From Bryobacterales bacterium (GTDB lineage Bacteria; Acidobacteriota; Terriglobia; Bryobacterales; Bryobacteraceae), in NCBI GenBank assembly GCA_025456495.1, contig JALOKO010000255.1, forward strand, positions 1-6,020: a stretch of 6,020 nucleotides of DNA, written 5' to 3'. The notes under the pieces were generated by a model, which was not told where the DNA came from, ran no database searches, and saw nothing but the letters and a program-made list of their open reading frames with translations. This document shows, piece after piece, positions 1 to 6,020 of this stretch (positions are counted from its first letter, which is position 1; each line of letters begins with the position of its first letter). The position numbers were made by a program, and so were the translations under genes.

Positions 1-1
1 C

Positions 2-991
2 TTCTTCCTGTTGCTGTTCCTTGCTGCATTCGGCGTGGAGTGGTTCCTGCTTCCCCAAGCAGCGGAGCCGTATCGGTGGCAGTTCTCGCTTGCGCTGGCT
101 TTCCTGGTGACGTTGGCGCTGAGCAATCTCTGGGGCTTGCTGCACGCCCTGGGACGGCTGCGGCTTGTCAGCAGAGATCCTTCGCGATGGCAGGATGGGG
201 AACGGGTTGCCGTGAGTGGGGAGATTCGCCCGCTGCGCCACAGCCTGAAGGCTCCCGCGTCTGGAAGGGACGTGGTGGTGTATGAATTTCAAGTCCTTCG
301 TCCGGACTACAACGCGAAGAACACACGCACGCAGCATGGCGAACTGACCAGCTATGGCATGGCTCCTTGCGGGATCTATACCGGGGCAAGCATGGTGCGG
401 CTGATTGGCTTTCCGAAGCTTACGGCGTTCCCACCGCAAAGCTTCACCAGCGACGCCCACCGCCAGCGGGTGGCGCCCTACATTGCATCGCGGCATTGGG
501 TGCGCAGGGGCAGGTCCATTGGCGATGCGATTGACCATCTGCAGGGCATTTACAACTCGCCTACGGAAAGCATGGAGGAGCACTTCGCGCGGCCGGACGG
601 AGTGCTGGCGATCCCTACCCTGGCCGACCATGGGGCGCCGGCGGCCACGCAGCGGCAACCGGTTGACGCATCGCTGGCGGACCGGATCCTTGCGGAGCTG
701 GTATCGCGGGCGATCTGGATGCGCGAACTGGTCATCGAGGCTGGGTCCACCGTGACAGCCTTTGGCGTCTACCGCGCAAACCTGATGGCGGTGGAGGTAA
801 GCGCTCCGCTGCATGATGTAGACCGGGGCGTGTACCCCGGCGCGGCGGGCCGGGTGATCGGCGGACTGGCAGCCAAGGCGCTGCTGACCCTACTGGTGAT
901 GTTGGCCATCACGGGCGGCGCCCACTACGCCGCCTTGGCAAACGATGGGGAACTGCTGCGGCGCTTCACAGCGTTTCTGGAAACGTCGTGA
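2..991 (+). CDS. MULAN/GIDE-like membrane protein, 5' partial
   Basis: The reading frame is open to the left edge (FFL precedes the first possible start, a TTG at 11), so the true start lies outside the window. Numbering from that TTG, hydrophobic segments lie at about 1-18 and 24-46, and a third at about 281-308, close to the C-terminus. The segment at about 62-140 (DGERVAVSGEIRPL, then SLKAPASGRDVVVYEFQVLR, then GIYTGASMVRLIGFPKL) resembles the GIDE/BAM domain of mitochondrial MULAN and its bacterial relatives, which are often annotated as E3 ubiquitin ligase-like. A second small beta-type motif, EAGSTVTAFGVYR, sits at about 243-255. There is no RING finger (no Cys/His cluster), so ligase activity is not implied. 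The likely role is an inner-membrane protein with a soluble domain; substrate and partner are unknown. It converges on the next gene with a 16-base gap. The family call is by remembered motif resemblance, the topology by reading hydrophobicity. Confidence 0.75.
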   Translation, partial: FFLLLFLAAFGVEWFLLPQAAEPYRWQFSLALAFLVTLALSNLWGLLHALGRLRLVSRDPSRWQDGERVAVSGEIRPLRHSLKAPASGRDVVVYEFQVLRPDYNAKNTRTQHGELTSYGMAPCGIYTGASMVRLIGFPKLTAFPPQSFTSDAHRQRVAPYIASRHWVRRGRSIGDAIDHLQGIYNSPTESMEEHFARPDGVLAIPTLADHGAPAATQRQPVDASLADRILAELVSRAIWMRELVIEAGSTVTAFGVYRANLMAVEVSAPLHDVDRGVYPGAAGRVIGGLAAKALLTLLVMLAITGGAHYAALANDGELLRRFTAFLETS

Positions 992-1007
992 GCCGCAAGG
1001 GCGATGG

Positions 1008-1580
1008 CTACTGTGAGGACTTCTCAAACCCGATGACGATGTCGATGCCTTTCCCGCTGGGGTTCACATCGAACAGGATGGCATTACCCAACGTGACGCT
1101 GCTACCGTCCGGTAGGCCGAGGCTGACATTGAGCACACTGGACTGCTGAACGGACTTCATTGCATTGGCGCTGCCAACCGAGTGGATATGCAGCGCGACT
1201 GCGCCACCAGCACCGCGAGCAGCCGCCTCGCGTACCTTTTGCACCGCAGGCAACAACAGCCCCGCAGTCTGCGCCGTGTTTGGACTGGCGATATCGCCCG
1301 GGCTGGTGCGACTGGTTCTGGCAGCAGCCTCCCGGACCTTCTGGACCGCGGGCAACAACAGTCCGATGAGTTGCGGCGCCTGCGGAACCGCCTGGAGACT
1401 ACCTGGTCTGGCGGGGGCCGTGGCGGCCGCTTCCCGCACCTTCTGCACTGCCGGCAGCAAGAGCCCAACCGCGGTTTGCGAGCCACCCGCCTGCAGTAGT
1501 TCCGTGGCTACCATCGTGGACTCAGTGCGTCCCACGATTGCAGTCCCCTTGATGTCGCCGATCTTCATGTATGCTGGCAT
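1008..1580 (-). CDS. Hcp-like protein with three pseudopilin-type LLLPAVQKVREAAA repeats
   Basis: This 190-residue protein starts at the ATG at 1580, which follows an AAGGAAGGAAGGAAAG ribosome-binding stretch by a few bases. A longer frame starting at 1655 lacks such support. Residues 1-13 (MPAYMKIGDIKGT) resemble the first strand of Hcp-family type VI secretion tube proteins. The C-terminal region at about 149-187 (VLNVSLGLPDGSSVTLGNA, then IDIVIGFEK) is beta-rich and recalls the last Hcp strands. In between, GLLLPAVQKVREAAA occurs at residues 39-53, 73-87 and 107-121, each copy 34 residues after the last. The linkers are rich in Ala, Pro, Ser, Thr and Gln. The same phrase is the end of the N-terminal helix in DUF1559 pseudopilins, but here there is no prepilin peptidase site and no long hydrophobic helix. 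No signal peptide is visible. Hcp proteins are usually around 160-170 residues and lack these repeats. Being a real gene is well supported; the Hcp relationship is tentative. Alternatives are a novel adhesin-like or scaffold protein. Confidence 0.75.
   Translation of the reverse strand: MPAYMKIGDIKGTAIVGRTESTMVATELLQAGGSQTAVGLLLPAVQKVREAAATAPARPGSLQAVPQAPQLIGLLLPAVQKVREAAARTSRTSPGDIASPNTAQTAGLLLPAVQKVREAAARGAGGAVALHIHSVGSANAMKSVQQSSVLNVSLGLPDGSSVTLGNAILFDVNPSGKGIDIVIGFEKSSQ
1218..1466 (-). repeat. Three in-gene copies of a 15-codon motif at a 102-bp period
   Basis: Copies lie at 1422-1466, 1320-1364 and 1218-1262 and all encode GLLLPAVQKVREAAA. The period is exactly 102 bp (34 codons) both times. 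The second and third copies continue with Arg; the first continues with Thr. The second copy is preceded by Leu-Ile, so it matches an even longer stretch of the pseudopilin consensus. Copies 1 and 2 differ in 10 of 15 codons, 1 and 3 in 10, and 2 and 3 in 8, and every difference is synonymous. The 19-residue linkers are not conserved in sequence, only in length. Confidence 0.95.
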
Positions 1581-1778
1581 CGATCTTTCCTTCCTTCCTT
1601 GTTCGCGTGCGCTTGCGGCAAGACATGGGCGGAGGACCCAGGTTTTGGCCGTCACACACTGCCGTACCCATTCAGGTAAGCGAACGAAGTGGACGGGAAA
1701 GGCTCACCTGCGGATGTTACAAAGCTCCTCGCAGGAGTATTTGGTCGCATGCGCCCGTGTTTCGGCAAGGATCGCCGA
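1581..1778. other. 198-base intergenic gap between two minus-strand genes
   Basis: This gap separates the methyltransferase stop from the start of the Hcp-like gene. Apart from the ribosome-binding run at 1586-1600 I see two small hairpins: TCGGC/GCCGA with a 7-base loop at 1762-1778, directly after the methyltransferase stop, and CTCCT/AGGAG with a 3-base loop at 1725-1737. Neither is followed by a T run in the minus-strand direction. I cannot pick out a convincing promoter for the Hcp-like gene. The length suggests it has its own promoter rather than being tightly co-transcribed with the methyltransferase. Confidence 0.5.
1586..1600 (-). promoter_or_regulatory. Ribosome-binding site made of a GGAA tetranucleotide run
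   Basis: On the minus strand the sequence before the ATG at 1580 reads AAGGAAGGAAGGAAAG followed by ATCG. It offers several overlapping Shine-Dalgarno cores (AAGGA, GGAA). It supports the start at 1580 over the upstream in-frame start at 1655. The purine run is a short tetranucleotide repeat, three full units (1587-1598) plus a partial one. Confidence 0.7.
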
Positions 1779-3299
1779 CTATTCGGCGAACAGCAAGCCC
1801 TGCAGGAGCATCTGCCGGATGAGGTTGAGGTTCTCTTCGCGGCTTCCGGGGAGCATAGAGAGGACCTCCTGACCGGAGATACCCGAGGCAGCTTCGAGAA
1901 CAGCCACCGCCTCCAGCGGGAGGTGTCCCCCGGCGAGCAGCGACTCCGGCGCAAACTCGACCGTGACATTCGGCGGTGGGTGAGGGTGAAGGGCCACGAC
2001 ACGGAAGCCCGCGGGCGCGAGCAGGTTGGCAGCCAGCAAAGCCGGATCGGGTGCGTTGGCGAGACGCATCGCCTGGAAGCCGCGATCAGCATATTGGGCC
2101 GTTACGTGGTCCAGAGCGGATAGGGGCACCTGCCGCACGGCTTGCACGGGTGGGCAGTCCAAGGCAGGCTGGAAAAAGTGTACGACGAGATCGATCCACT
2201 CGATGCCCTGCTGCTGGTAGTGGTGGAGCATGCGCCGCAGGAAGTTTCCATACGCGGGCTGGCCAAGCGGGTGGAGGTAAGGGGCAAGCAGGGTGCAGTA
2301 ATCCTCAGCGGATGTTCGAAACAACTCGCAGTGAAGCCCGAGTAGCGGTTGGCCTGCCGTCGCTTGGCGTACCCGGCTGCGCCACAGGGGCGCACCATCG
2401 TGGTGGTCACTGGATGCTGCCCATTCCACGCACAATACGGCGCGGCCTTCCGGCTCCAGATGGTTGTGCAACTGACGCAGGATGTCCATGGTGATGGCAT
2501 CACCCCAAGGCCCACCGGCGGAGAACGTGGACCCGCTGCCGGTGTCGGGAAGGAATGGAGGCTGGCAGACGATTCGCCGAAAGCGGCGTCCCGCGACGGG
2601 CGCAAACAGGTTGCCTTGGGCAAAGACTGGCGACGGCTCGTTAGAGAGGCCCGCGTTCAGCATGCGATTCATGGCGGCCATGCGGATGGCGCGTTGGCTG
2701 ATGTCGGCGCCGAGGCGCACGGCGGCGTGCGGCCACAAGGCAAGGGCCAACGCGCCGCCTCCACAACCCAGATCAAGCAGCGACGCGTCGGGCCCCCACG
2801 GCATGGTGTCTGTCGCCGCGGCATGGAAAATACGCGAGGTGGCGGCGGAGGGCCCCATGACGGCATCCGGATGGAAGAGTGCGCGATCGCCAAGGATGCG
2901 CATGCCATTCAGCGCGCCCATGCGTAGGGCAAAGTGGAACTGCTGCTGTCCGACAGGAAGGGGCTCGGCGGGAAGGGCCAAGCCAAGATCCCGCAACGCA
3001 GTCGCGAGGACTCCGCCGAACACCTGCTGCAACTCGCTCCAGGTGAGCGGTTCCTGCAATCGAAGGAAAGCGACGCACAGGGCGGCGAGGGTCCCTTGTT
3101 GGCGGGCTTTCCATTGCTGCAATGGCAGCCGGAGCACATCGCCCAGATCGGGCCCCAGGAAATCGAACTGGCGCAAGGCATCCTCGTCGACGCCGAGGGC
3201 ATCCAGGCGGGCGGTGAGCGCCAGCCAGAAGGACTGGGGCGCCGCGGCAGCCGCATCCAACGGGGGAAGCGCGAGTAGGGTTCGATGGTCCTGTTCCAT
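1779..3299 (-). CDS. Class I SAM-dependent methyltransferase with N-terminal helical domain
   Basis: The 506-residue product should transfer a methyl group from S-adenosylmethionine; the acceptor is unknown. Residues 174-182 (LLDLGCGGG) form the SAM-binding motif I, with the acidic end of strand 2 at Asp199 (GADIS). The following helix carries RAIRMAAMNRMLNAG, and the next strand region carries QGNLF at 228-232. Motif IV reads VCQPPF at 244-249, where relatives usually have Asn or Asp before PP. The N-terminal part at about 25-110 (FLGPDLGDVLRLPLQQW, then LTWSELQQVFGG) looks like a winged-helix-type domain. Its layout recalls the roughly 500-residue methyltransferases of actinobacteria that carry DUF7059 and DUF7782 around a small-methyltransferase core. 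The C-terminal third (about 330-506) is of unknown role. The ATG at 3299 has only a weak ribosome-binding site. It is divergent from the receptor gene, sharing a 168-base upstream region. Methyltransferase class is firm; substrate (rRNA, protein or small molecule) is open. Confidence 0.88.
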   Translation of the reverse strand: MEQDHRTLLALPPLDAAAAAPQSFWLALTARLDALGVDEDALRQFDFLGPDLGDVLRLPLQQWKARQQGTLAALCVAFLRLQEPLTWSELQQVFGGVLATALRDLGLALPAEPLPVGQQQFHFALRMGALNGMRILGDRALFHPDAVMGPSAATSRIFHAAATDTMPWGPDASLLDLGCGGGALALALWPHAAVRLGADISQRAIRMAAMNRMLNAGLSNEPSPVFAQGNLFAPVAGRRFRRIVCQPPFLPDTGSGSTFSAGGPWGDAITMDILRQLHNHLEPEGRAVLCVEWAASSDHHDGAPLWRSRVRQATAGQPLLGLHCELFRTSAEDYCTLLAPYLHPLGQPAYGNFLRRMLHHYQQQGIEWIDLVVHFFQPALDCPPVQAVRQVPLSALDHVTAQYADRGFQAMRLANAPDPALLAANLLAPAGFRVVALHPHPPPNVTVEFAPESLLAGGHLPLEAVAVLEAASGISGQEVLSMLPGSREENLNLIRQMLLQGLLFAE

Positions 3300-3380
3300 A
3301 GGCGCAATCGTAGCGCGATGGCGCTGGCCGGTGAAGGAAACGCAGCAGACCTGGCCGCTCGCGCGAAACCGGTGACCACA

Positions 3381-3443
3381 AACGATACTGTAGTTGCGGC
3401 GAACGATATTGGAGTTGCGGCGAACGATATTGGAGTTGCGACG
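3381..3443. repeat. Three tandem 21-bp repeats
   Basis: Units are 3381-3401, 3402-3422 and 3423-3443; the core of unit 2 begins AACGATATTGGAGTTGCG. Units 1 and 2 differ at two positions, and units 2 and 3 at one. Unit 1 contains AACGATACTGTAGTT, an imperfect palindrome with AAC/GTT ends; the other units keep the same ends but are less symmetrical. The array ends 24 bases before the receptor start codon. It may be an operator array or a dispersed genomic repeat; the sequence alone cannot decide. Confidence 0.9.
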
Positions 3444-3451
3444 ACCGGGAC

Positions 3452-3458
3452 AAGGGGA
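3452..3458 (+). promoter_or_regulatory. Ribosome-binding site of the TonB receptor
   Basis: AAGGGGA lies 9 bases before the ATG at 3468. It decides this start over the in-frame ATG at 3285, which overlaps the methyltransferase gene and would place 61 residues in front of the signal peptide. Confidence 0.65.
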
Positions 3459-3467
3459 ACTGCGCGG

Positions 3468-5738
3468 ATGACCTGCTTGCGAGTTGCTGGCGATGTCCGA
3501 ATCCTGTTCGCTTTCCTGTTGTGGATGGCGAGCGCTACCGTGAACGGACAGGCACTGTCGGGTGTCGTGCGCGATGCCGCGACAGGGGAGGGCATCGGGA
3601 GCGCGCGACTGCGACTGTCATCGCCAATGGGGGCCGTGGTGGAGGTGATCTGCGCCGCGGATGGCCGCTTCCAGGCAGAGATCCCCAGCGGTGCATTCAC
3701 GCTGCAAGCCACTGTGGTGGGCTACCGTCCGTATCGTGCGACGTTCACCAGAGAGGAGGGCCAGCCAATGGAGCTGGAGTTGCGCCTGGTGACGGACACG
3801 CTACGCCGACGCGACTCCACTGAAGTGGTGAGCGATGTGTTCGCGCGCGAGGAAAGCGGCGCGGTGACGCTGTCGGGAACCGAGTTGCGCAACCTGGCCA
3901 GCGTGCTGGCGGATGATCCGCTGCGCGCCGTGCAGGGGTTGCCGGGCGTGGCCAGCAATAACGACTTCCAGAGCCAGTTCAGCATCCGTGGGGCGGGATT
4001 TGAACGGGTAGGCATTTACCTGGACGGCATCCTGCTGCGGTCACCCTTCCATGCGGTACAGGGGGAAAGTTCCAGCGCGTCGCTGACGGTGCTGAATGGC
4101 GATTTTCTGGATAGCGTGGCGCTGTATACGGGAGCGCCTCCCAGTGTGTACATGGACCGCAGCGCGGGCGCACTGGATGTGCGCACCAGGGAGGGCGCGC
4201 GCGATGGCTATCATGGGCGACTGAGCGCGGGCTTTTCCAATGCGGCGGCAACGATGGAAGGCCCGCTGGATGGCGCCCGGCGCGGCGGCTGGCTGGTGAG
4301 CGCGCGGCGCAGCTACCTGCAGTACATCATCAATCGCACGACGGACGAACCCGCCTTGGGCTTTGGCTTTTGGGATGTGCAGGGCAAGGCGGATTACTCG
4401 CTCACGCGCAAACACCGCGTGTCCGTGGGTCTGGTGCAAGGTCACTCTGGCCTGGACCGCAGTGGCGCGGAGAGCCGCGTGGGACAGAACGCCATTCTGT
4501 TCAGTGGATACAACGTGACGCTGGCGAACCTGCATTCGTCGTATACGCCCGGCAACCGGTGGCTGCTGTCGAATCGGCTTGCCTACATGCGCGAGCGTTT
4601 CCAGAACGAGAACCGCGAGCGCCAGCCGCTGGCCGAAGGATTCCATGGCGAGTGGATTTTCAACAGCGACACCACCTTCAGTTGGAACGAACAGGCGCCG
4701 CTGCAGTTTGGGGTGAGCGTCCGCCGCCTGCGAGACGATGGCTATCAGGAGCGGGTGATTAGCGCCGCACCGTTCCGGGAAACGCTGAACCGGTTTCGGG
4801 GGACTGGGTTGCGCAGCGGCGGCTATGTGCAGCAAAGCCTACCGATTGGCCAACGCGTGAGCGCGACGGTTGGGGCGCGGGTGGATGGCCATTCTCTCGC
4901 AGGGCCGAACACGGTTTCGCCGACGGCGTCTTTGCGAGCGCAACTCCTGCCCGGCACGTCGCTGCAGGTGGCCACGGGCAGCTATGCGCAGTACCCGGAA
5001 ATCAGCCGGTTCCGGGCGCTCTTCGGGCGCGATTCGCTGCTGCCGGAACGGGCCATCCATCACCAGCTAGCCATTGAACAGCGGCTGACGGATAAGCTGC
5101 GTCTGCGTGCGGAAATCTACAACCGGTTAGACCGCGATCTGCTGTTCCGGCCCTTCAGTGAGCCGCGACTGCTGCAGGGAGTGGTGTTCAACCCACTGCG
5201 GACGGCGCCGCTGGAGAACTCGCTTCGAGGCTATGCGCGAGGCTTGCAGGTGTTCCTGCAAAGGCGTTCAGTGAACGGACTTACCGGGTGGGCCTCGTAT
5301 AGCTACGGTGTGGCGCGCCTGCGCGATGGCGTTTCAGGCCAGCACTTCTACGCGGATTTCGACCAGCGCCACACGGTGAACCTGTTCGGCAGTTATCGCC
5401 TGCGTCCGACGCTGAACCTCAGCCTGCGCCATACCTACGGCAGCGGCTTCCCTATCCCCGGCTTCCTGGTGGGAACGGAAGATAACTTCCGGCTGGCCCC
5501 CACCCGCAACAACCAGCGCATCCCCAGCTACCTGCGGACAGACCTGCGCCTGAACAAGACCTGGATTCACAAGCGGGCACAGTACACGTTCTTCCTGGAA
5601 ACAGTGAACCTCACCAACCGCCGGAACATCCGCTTTGAGAGCCTGGCCAACTATAACCGCAGCACCGGCACCGCGCGGGTGAACCTTGATCGGCTGCTGC
5701 CGTTGATTCCTTCGGCGGGCCTGGCGGTAGATTTCTGA
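3468..5738 (+). CDS. TonB-dependent outer-membrane receptor with carboxypeptidase-regulatory-like domain
   Basis: This 756-residue protein should sit in the outer membrane and import a ligand using TonB/ExbBD energy. Residues 1-28 form a signal peptide with a hydrophobic core ILFAFLLWMASATV and a probable cleavage near NGQA. Residues about 29-107 (LSGVVRDAATGEGIGSARLRL, then DGRFQAEIPSGAFTLQATVVGYRPY) are a CarboxypepD_reg-like beta-sandwich. A possible TonB box, DSTEVV, is at 116-121. The plug covers about 130-235, with VQGLPGVASNNDFQSQFSIRG, then VGIYLDGILL, then AGALDVRTREG. The rest is a beta-barrel rich in alternating polar and aromatic residues, and it ends in Phe (AVDF), as outer-membrane barrels do for BAM-complex recognition. 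At 756 residues it is shorter than the 1000-residue-plus Oar-like receptors common in Acidobacteria and closer to the Bacteroidetes-style receptors with this domain. The ligand cannot be told from sequence. A permease gene follows on the same strand after 159 bases. Confidence 0.92.
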   Translation: MTCLRVAGDVRILFAFLLWMASATVNGQALSGVVRDAATGEGIGSARLRLSSPMGAVVEVICAADGRFQAEIPSGAFTLQATVVGYRPYRATFTREEGQPMELELRLVTDTLRRRDSTEVVSDVFAREESGAVTLSGTELRNLASVLADDPLRAVQGLPGVASNNDFQSQFSIRGAGFERVGIYLDGILLRSPFHAVQGESSSASLTVLNGDFLDSVALYTGAPPSVYMDRSAGALDVRTREGARDGYHGRLSAGFSNAAATMEGPLDGARRGGWLVSARRSYLQYIINRTTDEPALGFGFWDVQGKADYSLTRKHRVSVGLVQGHSGLDRSGAESRVGQNAILFSGYNVTLANLHSSYTPGNRWLLSNRLAYMRERFQNENRERQPLAEGFHGEWIFNSDTTFSWNEQAPLQFGVSVRRLRDDGYQERVISAAPFRETLNRFRGTGLRSGGYVQQSLPIGQRVSATVGARVDGHSLAGPNTVSPTASLRAQLLPGTSLQVATGSYAQYPEISRFRALFGRDSLLPERAIHHQLAIEQRLTDKLRLRAEIYNRLDRDLLFRPFSEPRLLQGVVFNPLRTAPLENSLRGYARGLQVFLQRRSVNGLTGWASYSYGVARLRDGVSGQHFYADFDQRHTVNLFGSYRLRPTLNLSLRHTYGSGFPIPGFLVGTEDNFRLAPTRNNQRIPSYLRTDLRLNKTWIHKRAQYTFFLETVNLTNRRNIRFESLANYNRSTGTARVNLDRLLPLIPSAGLAVDF

Positions 5739-5873
5739 TGCCGCGCGGGAGTTTTGGGGCTGCGCGGGAGAGCGCCGACGGGGATGGATGGTCCTTGGCC
5801 GGTGCGCAGCAGCCGTTCACCGGCAGGAAGACAGCGCTGGACGAAGCAAACTTTCTTGCAGACGGTAGCCCGA

Positions 5874-5879
5874 TAGAAT
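5874..5879 (+). promoter_or_regulatory. Possible -10 element for the permease gene
   Basis: TAGAAT matches the TATAAT consensus at five of six positions and lies 18 bases before the ATG. The best -35-like hexamer nearby, TTGCAG at 5856-5861, is only 12 bases upstream, too short a spacer for a standard sigma-70 promoter. If used, the transcript would have a very short leader. Confidence 0.25.
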
Positions 5880-5886
5880 CAGAAGC

Positions 5887-5892
5887 GTGAGG
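5887..5892 (+). promoter_or_regulatory. Ribosome-binding site of the permease
   Basis: GTGAGG ends 5 bases before the ATG at 5898. An in-frame GTG directly before that ATG is a less likely start. Confidence 0.5.
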
Positions 5893-5897
5893 CCGTG

Positions 5898-6020
5898 ATG
5901 CATTTCCTCTCGCTGATATTGAAGAACTCCCTACGCAACCGGCGGCGCACCTTGCTCACCATTGCCAGCGTGGCCCTTTCGTTCTGCCTGCTGGGGGTGC
6001 TGCTGGCGCTGTACAACGCC
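5898..6020 (+). CDS. FtsX/MacB-type ABC-transporter permease, 3' partial
   Basis: Only the first 41 codons are in the window and the frame is open at the right edge. The start MHFLSLILKNSLRNRRRTLL followed by TIASVALSFCLLGVLLALYNA is the classic opening of FtsX/MacB-like permeases: a short amphipathic stretch, an Arg-rich cytoplasmic patch (RNRRR), then the first transmembrane helix. Such proteins usually have four transmembrane helices with a large periplasmic domain after the first, and pair with an ATPase related to MacB or LolD. No ATPase gene is visible here; it could lie downstream. The family is fairly sure from this N-terminus; substrate cannot be told. Confidence 0.8.
   Translation, partial: MHFLSLILKNSLRNRRRTLLTIASVALSFCLLGVLLALYNA

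Larger units (their letters stand above)
3300..3467. promoter_or_regulatory. Divergent intergenic region (methyltransferase / TonB receptor)
   Basis: These 168 bases separate two divergent starts and must contain the promoters for both genes unless transcription begins inside one of them. The half nearer the receptor holds three tandem 21-bp repeats (3381-3443). I could not find a convincing -35/-10 pair on either strand. On the minus strand each repeat carries a CAGTAT or CAATAT hexamer that could act as a -10 element, without a matching -35. The frame in front of the receptor is open back to 3285, but that segment codes for repeat-derived peptide ahead of the signal sequence and is probably untranslated. 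Confidence 0.5.
5739..5897. other. Intergenic gap between receptor and permease, with inverted repeat
   Basis: The gap holds a perfect 7-bp inverted repeat, GCCGGTG at 5798-5804 and CACCGGC at 5818-5824, with a 13-base loop. No T run follows, so it is not a standard intrinsic terminator. A direct repeat of GCGCGGGAG (one copy just after the receptor stop, one about 20 bases later) is also present. A promoter-like element and ribosome-binding site for the permease lie at its right end. Confidence 0.4.

Noticed and set aside
1762..1778. Hairpin directly after the methyltransferase stop as an intrinsic terminator
   Set aside because: The stem is only 5 bp and no T run follows on the minus strand.
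1165..1872. Open plus-strand frame of 235 codons antisense to the Hcp-like gene
   Set aside because: It is opposite a gene with a good ribosome-binding site and synonymous-only repeat divergence; in this frame the repeat copies do not stay conserved. It is a shadow of high GC content.
3381..3443. CRISPR array
   Set aside because: The 21-bp units are directly adjacent with no spacers, and there are no cas genes.
2773..3453. Minus-strand frame with repeated SPQLQYR units across the 21-bp array
   Set aside because: The peptide repeat is only the translation of the tandem DNA repeats, and the rest is out of frame with the methyltransferase.
3285..3467. N-terminal extension of the receptor from the ATG at 3285
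   Set aside because: It would put 61 residues, including repeat-coded NDIGVAA units, before a clear signal peptide, and would overlap the methyltransferase start. The ATG at 3468 has a good ribosome-binding site.
4041..4835. Long minus-strand open frame (264 codons) inside the receptor gene
   Set aside because: It lies wholly within the plug and barrel coding region of a well-supported receptor and shows no recognisable domain.
5798..5824. GCCGGTG/CACCGGC inverted repeat as terminator of the receptor gene
   Set aside because: The loop is 13 bases and no T run follows; kept only as an inverted repeat in the intergenic entry.

Overview
This is a high-GC, densely coded bacterial window. Its style suggests Acidobacteria, probably near the Bryobacter/Solibacter group. 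The grounds are a TonB-dependent receptor with an N-terminal carboxypeptidase-regulatory-like domain, the start of a FtsX/MacB-type permease, and high GC throughout. This placement is inference; the window has no rRNA or other marker gene.

Layout, left to right. (1) 2-991, plus strand: the 3' part of a membrane protein with a MULAN/GIDE-like domain between transmembrane segments. It runs off the left edge. (2) 1008-1580, minus strand, only 16 bases away and convergent: a 190-residue protein whose two ends look like the edges of an Hcp-type (type VI secretion tube) fold. Its centre holds three exact copies of a 15-residue motif, GLLLPAVQKVREAAA, at a constant 34-residue period. The motif is the signature of the N-terminal helix of DUF1559 pseudopilins of Planctomycetes and relatives. 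(3) 1779-3299, minus strand: a 506-residue class I SAM-dependent methyltransferase with an N-terminal helical, winged-helix-like domain. (4) 3300-3467: a divergent intergenic region with three tandem 21-bp repeats. (5) 3468-5738, plus strand: a 756-residue outer-membrane TonB-dependent receptor with signal peptide, carboxypeptidase-regulatory-like domain, plug and beta-barrel. (6) 5898 to the right edge, plus strand: the first 41 codons of an ABC-transporter permease of the FtsX/MacB type.

The genes do not form an obvious single pathway. The receptor and the permease are both envelope transport proteins on one strand, but a 159-base gap separates them. The methyltransferase is divergent from the receptor and shares its upstream region. 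The item most worth following is the Hcp-like protein with triplicated pseudopilin motifs: the three copies are identical in protein while 8 to 10 of 15 codons differ between any two copies, all synonymously. That pattern points to selection on the peptide rather than a recent duplication.
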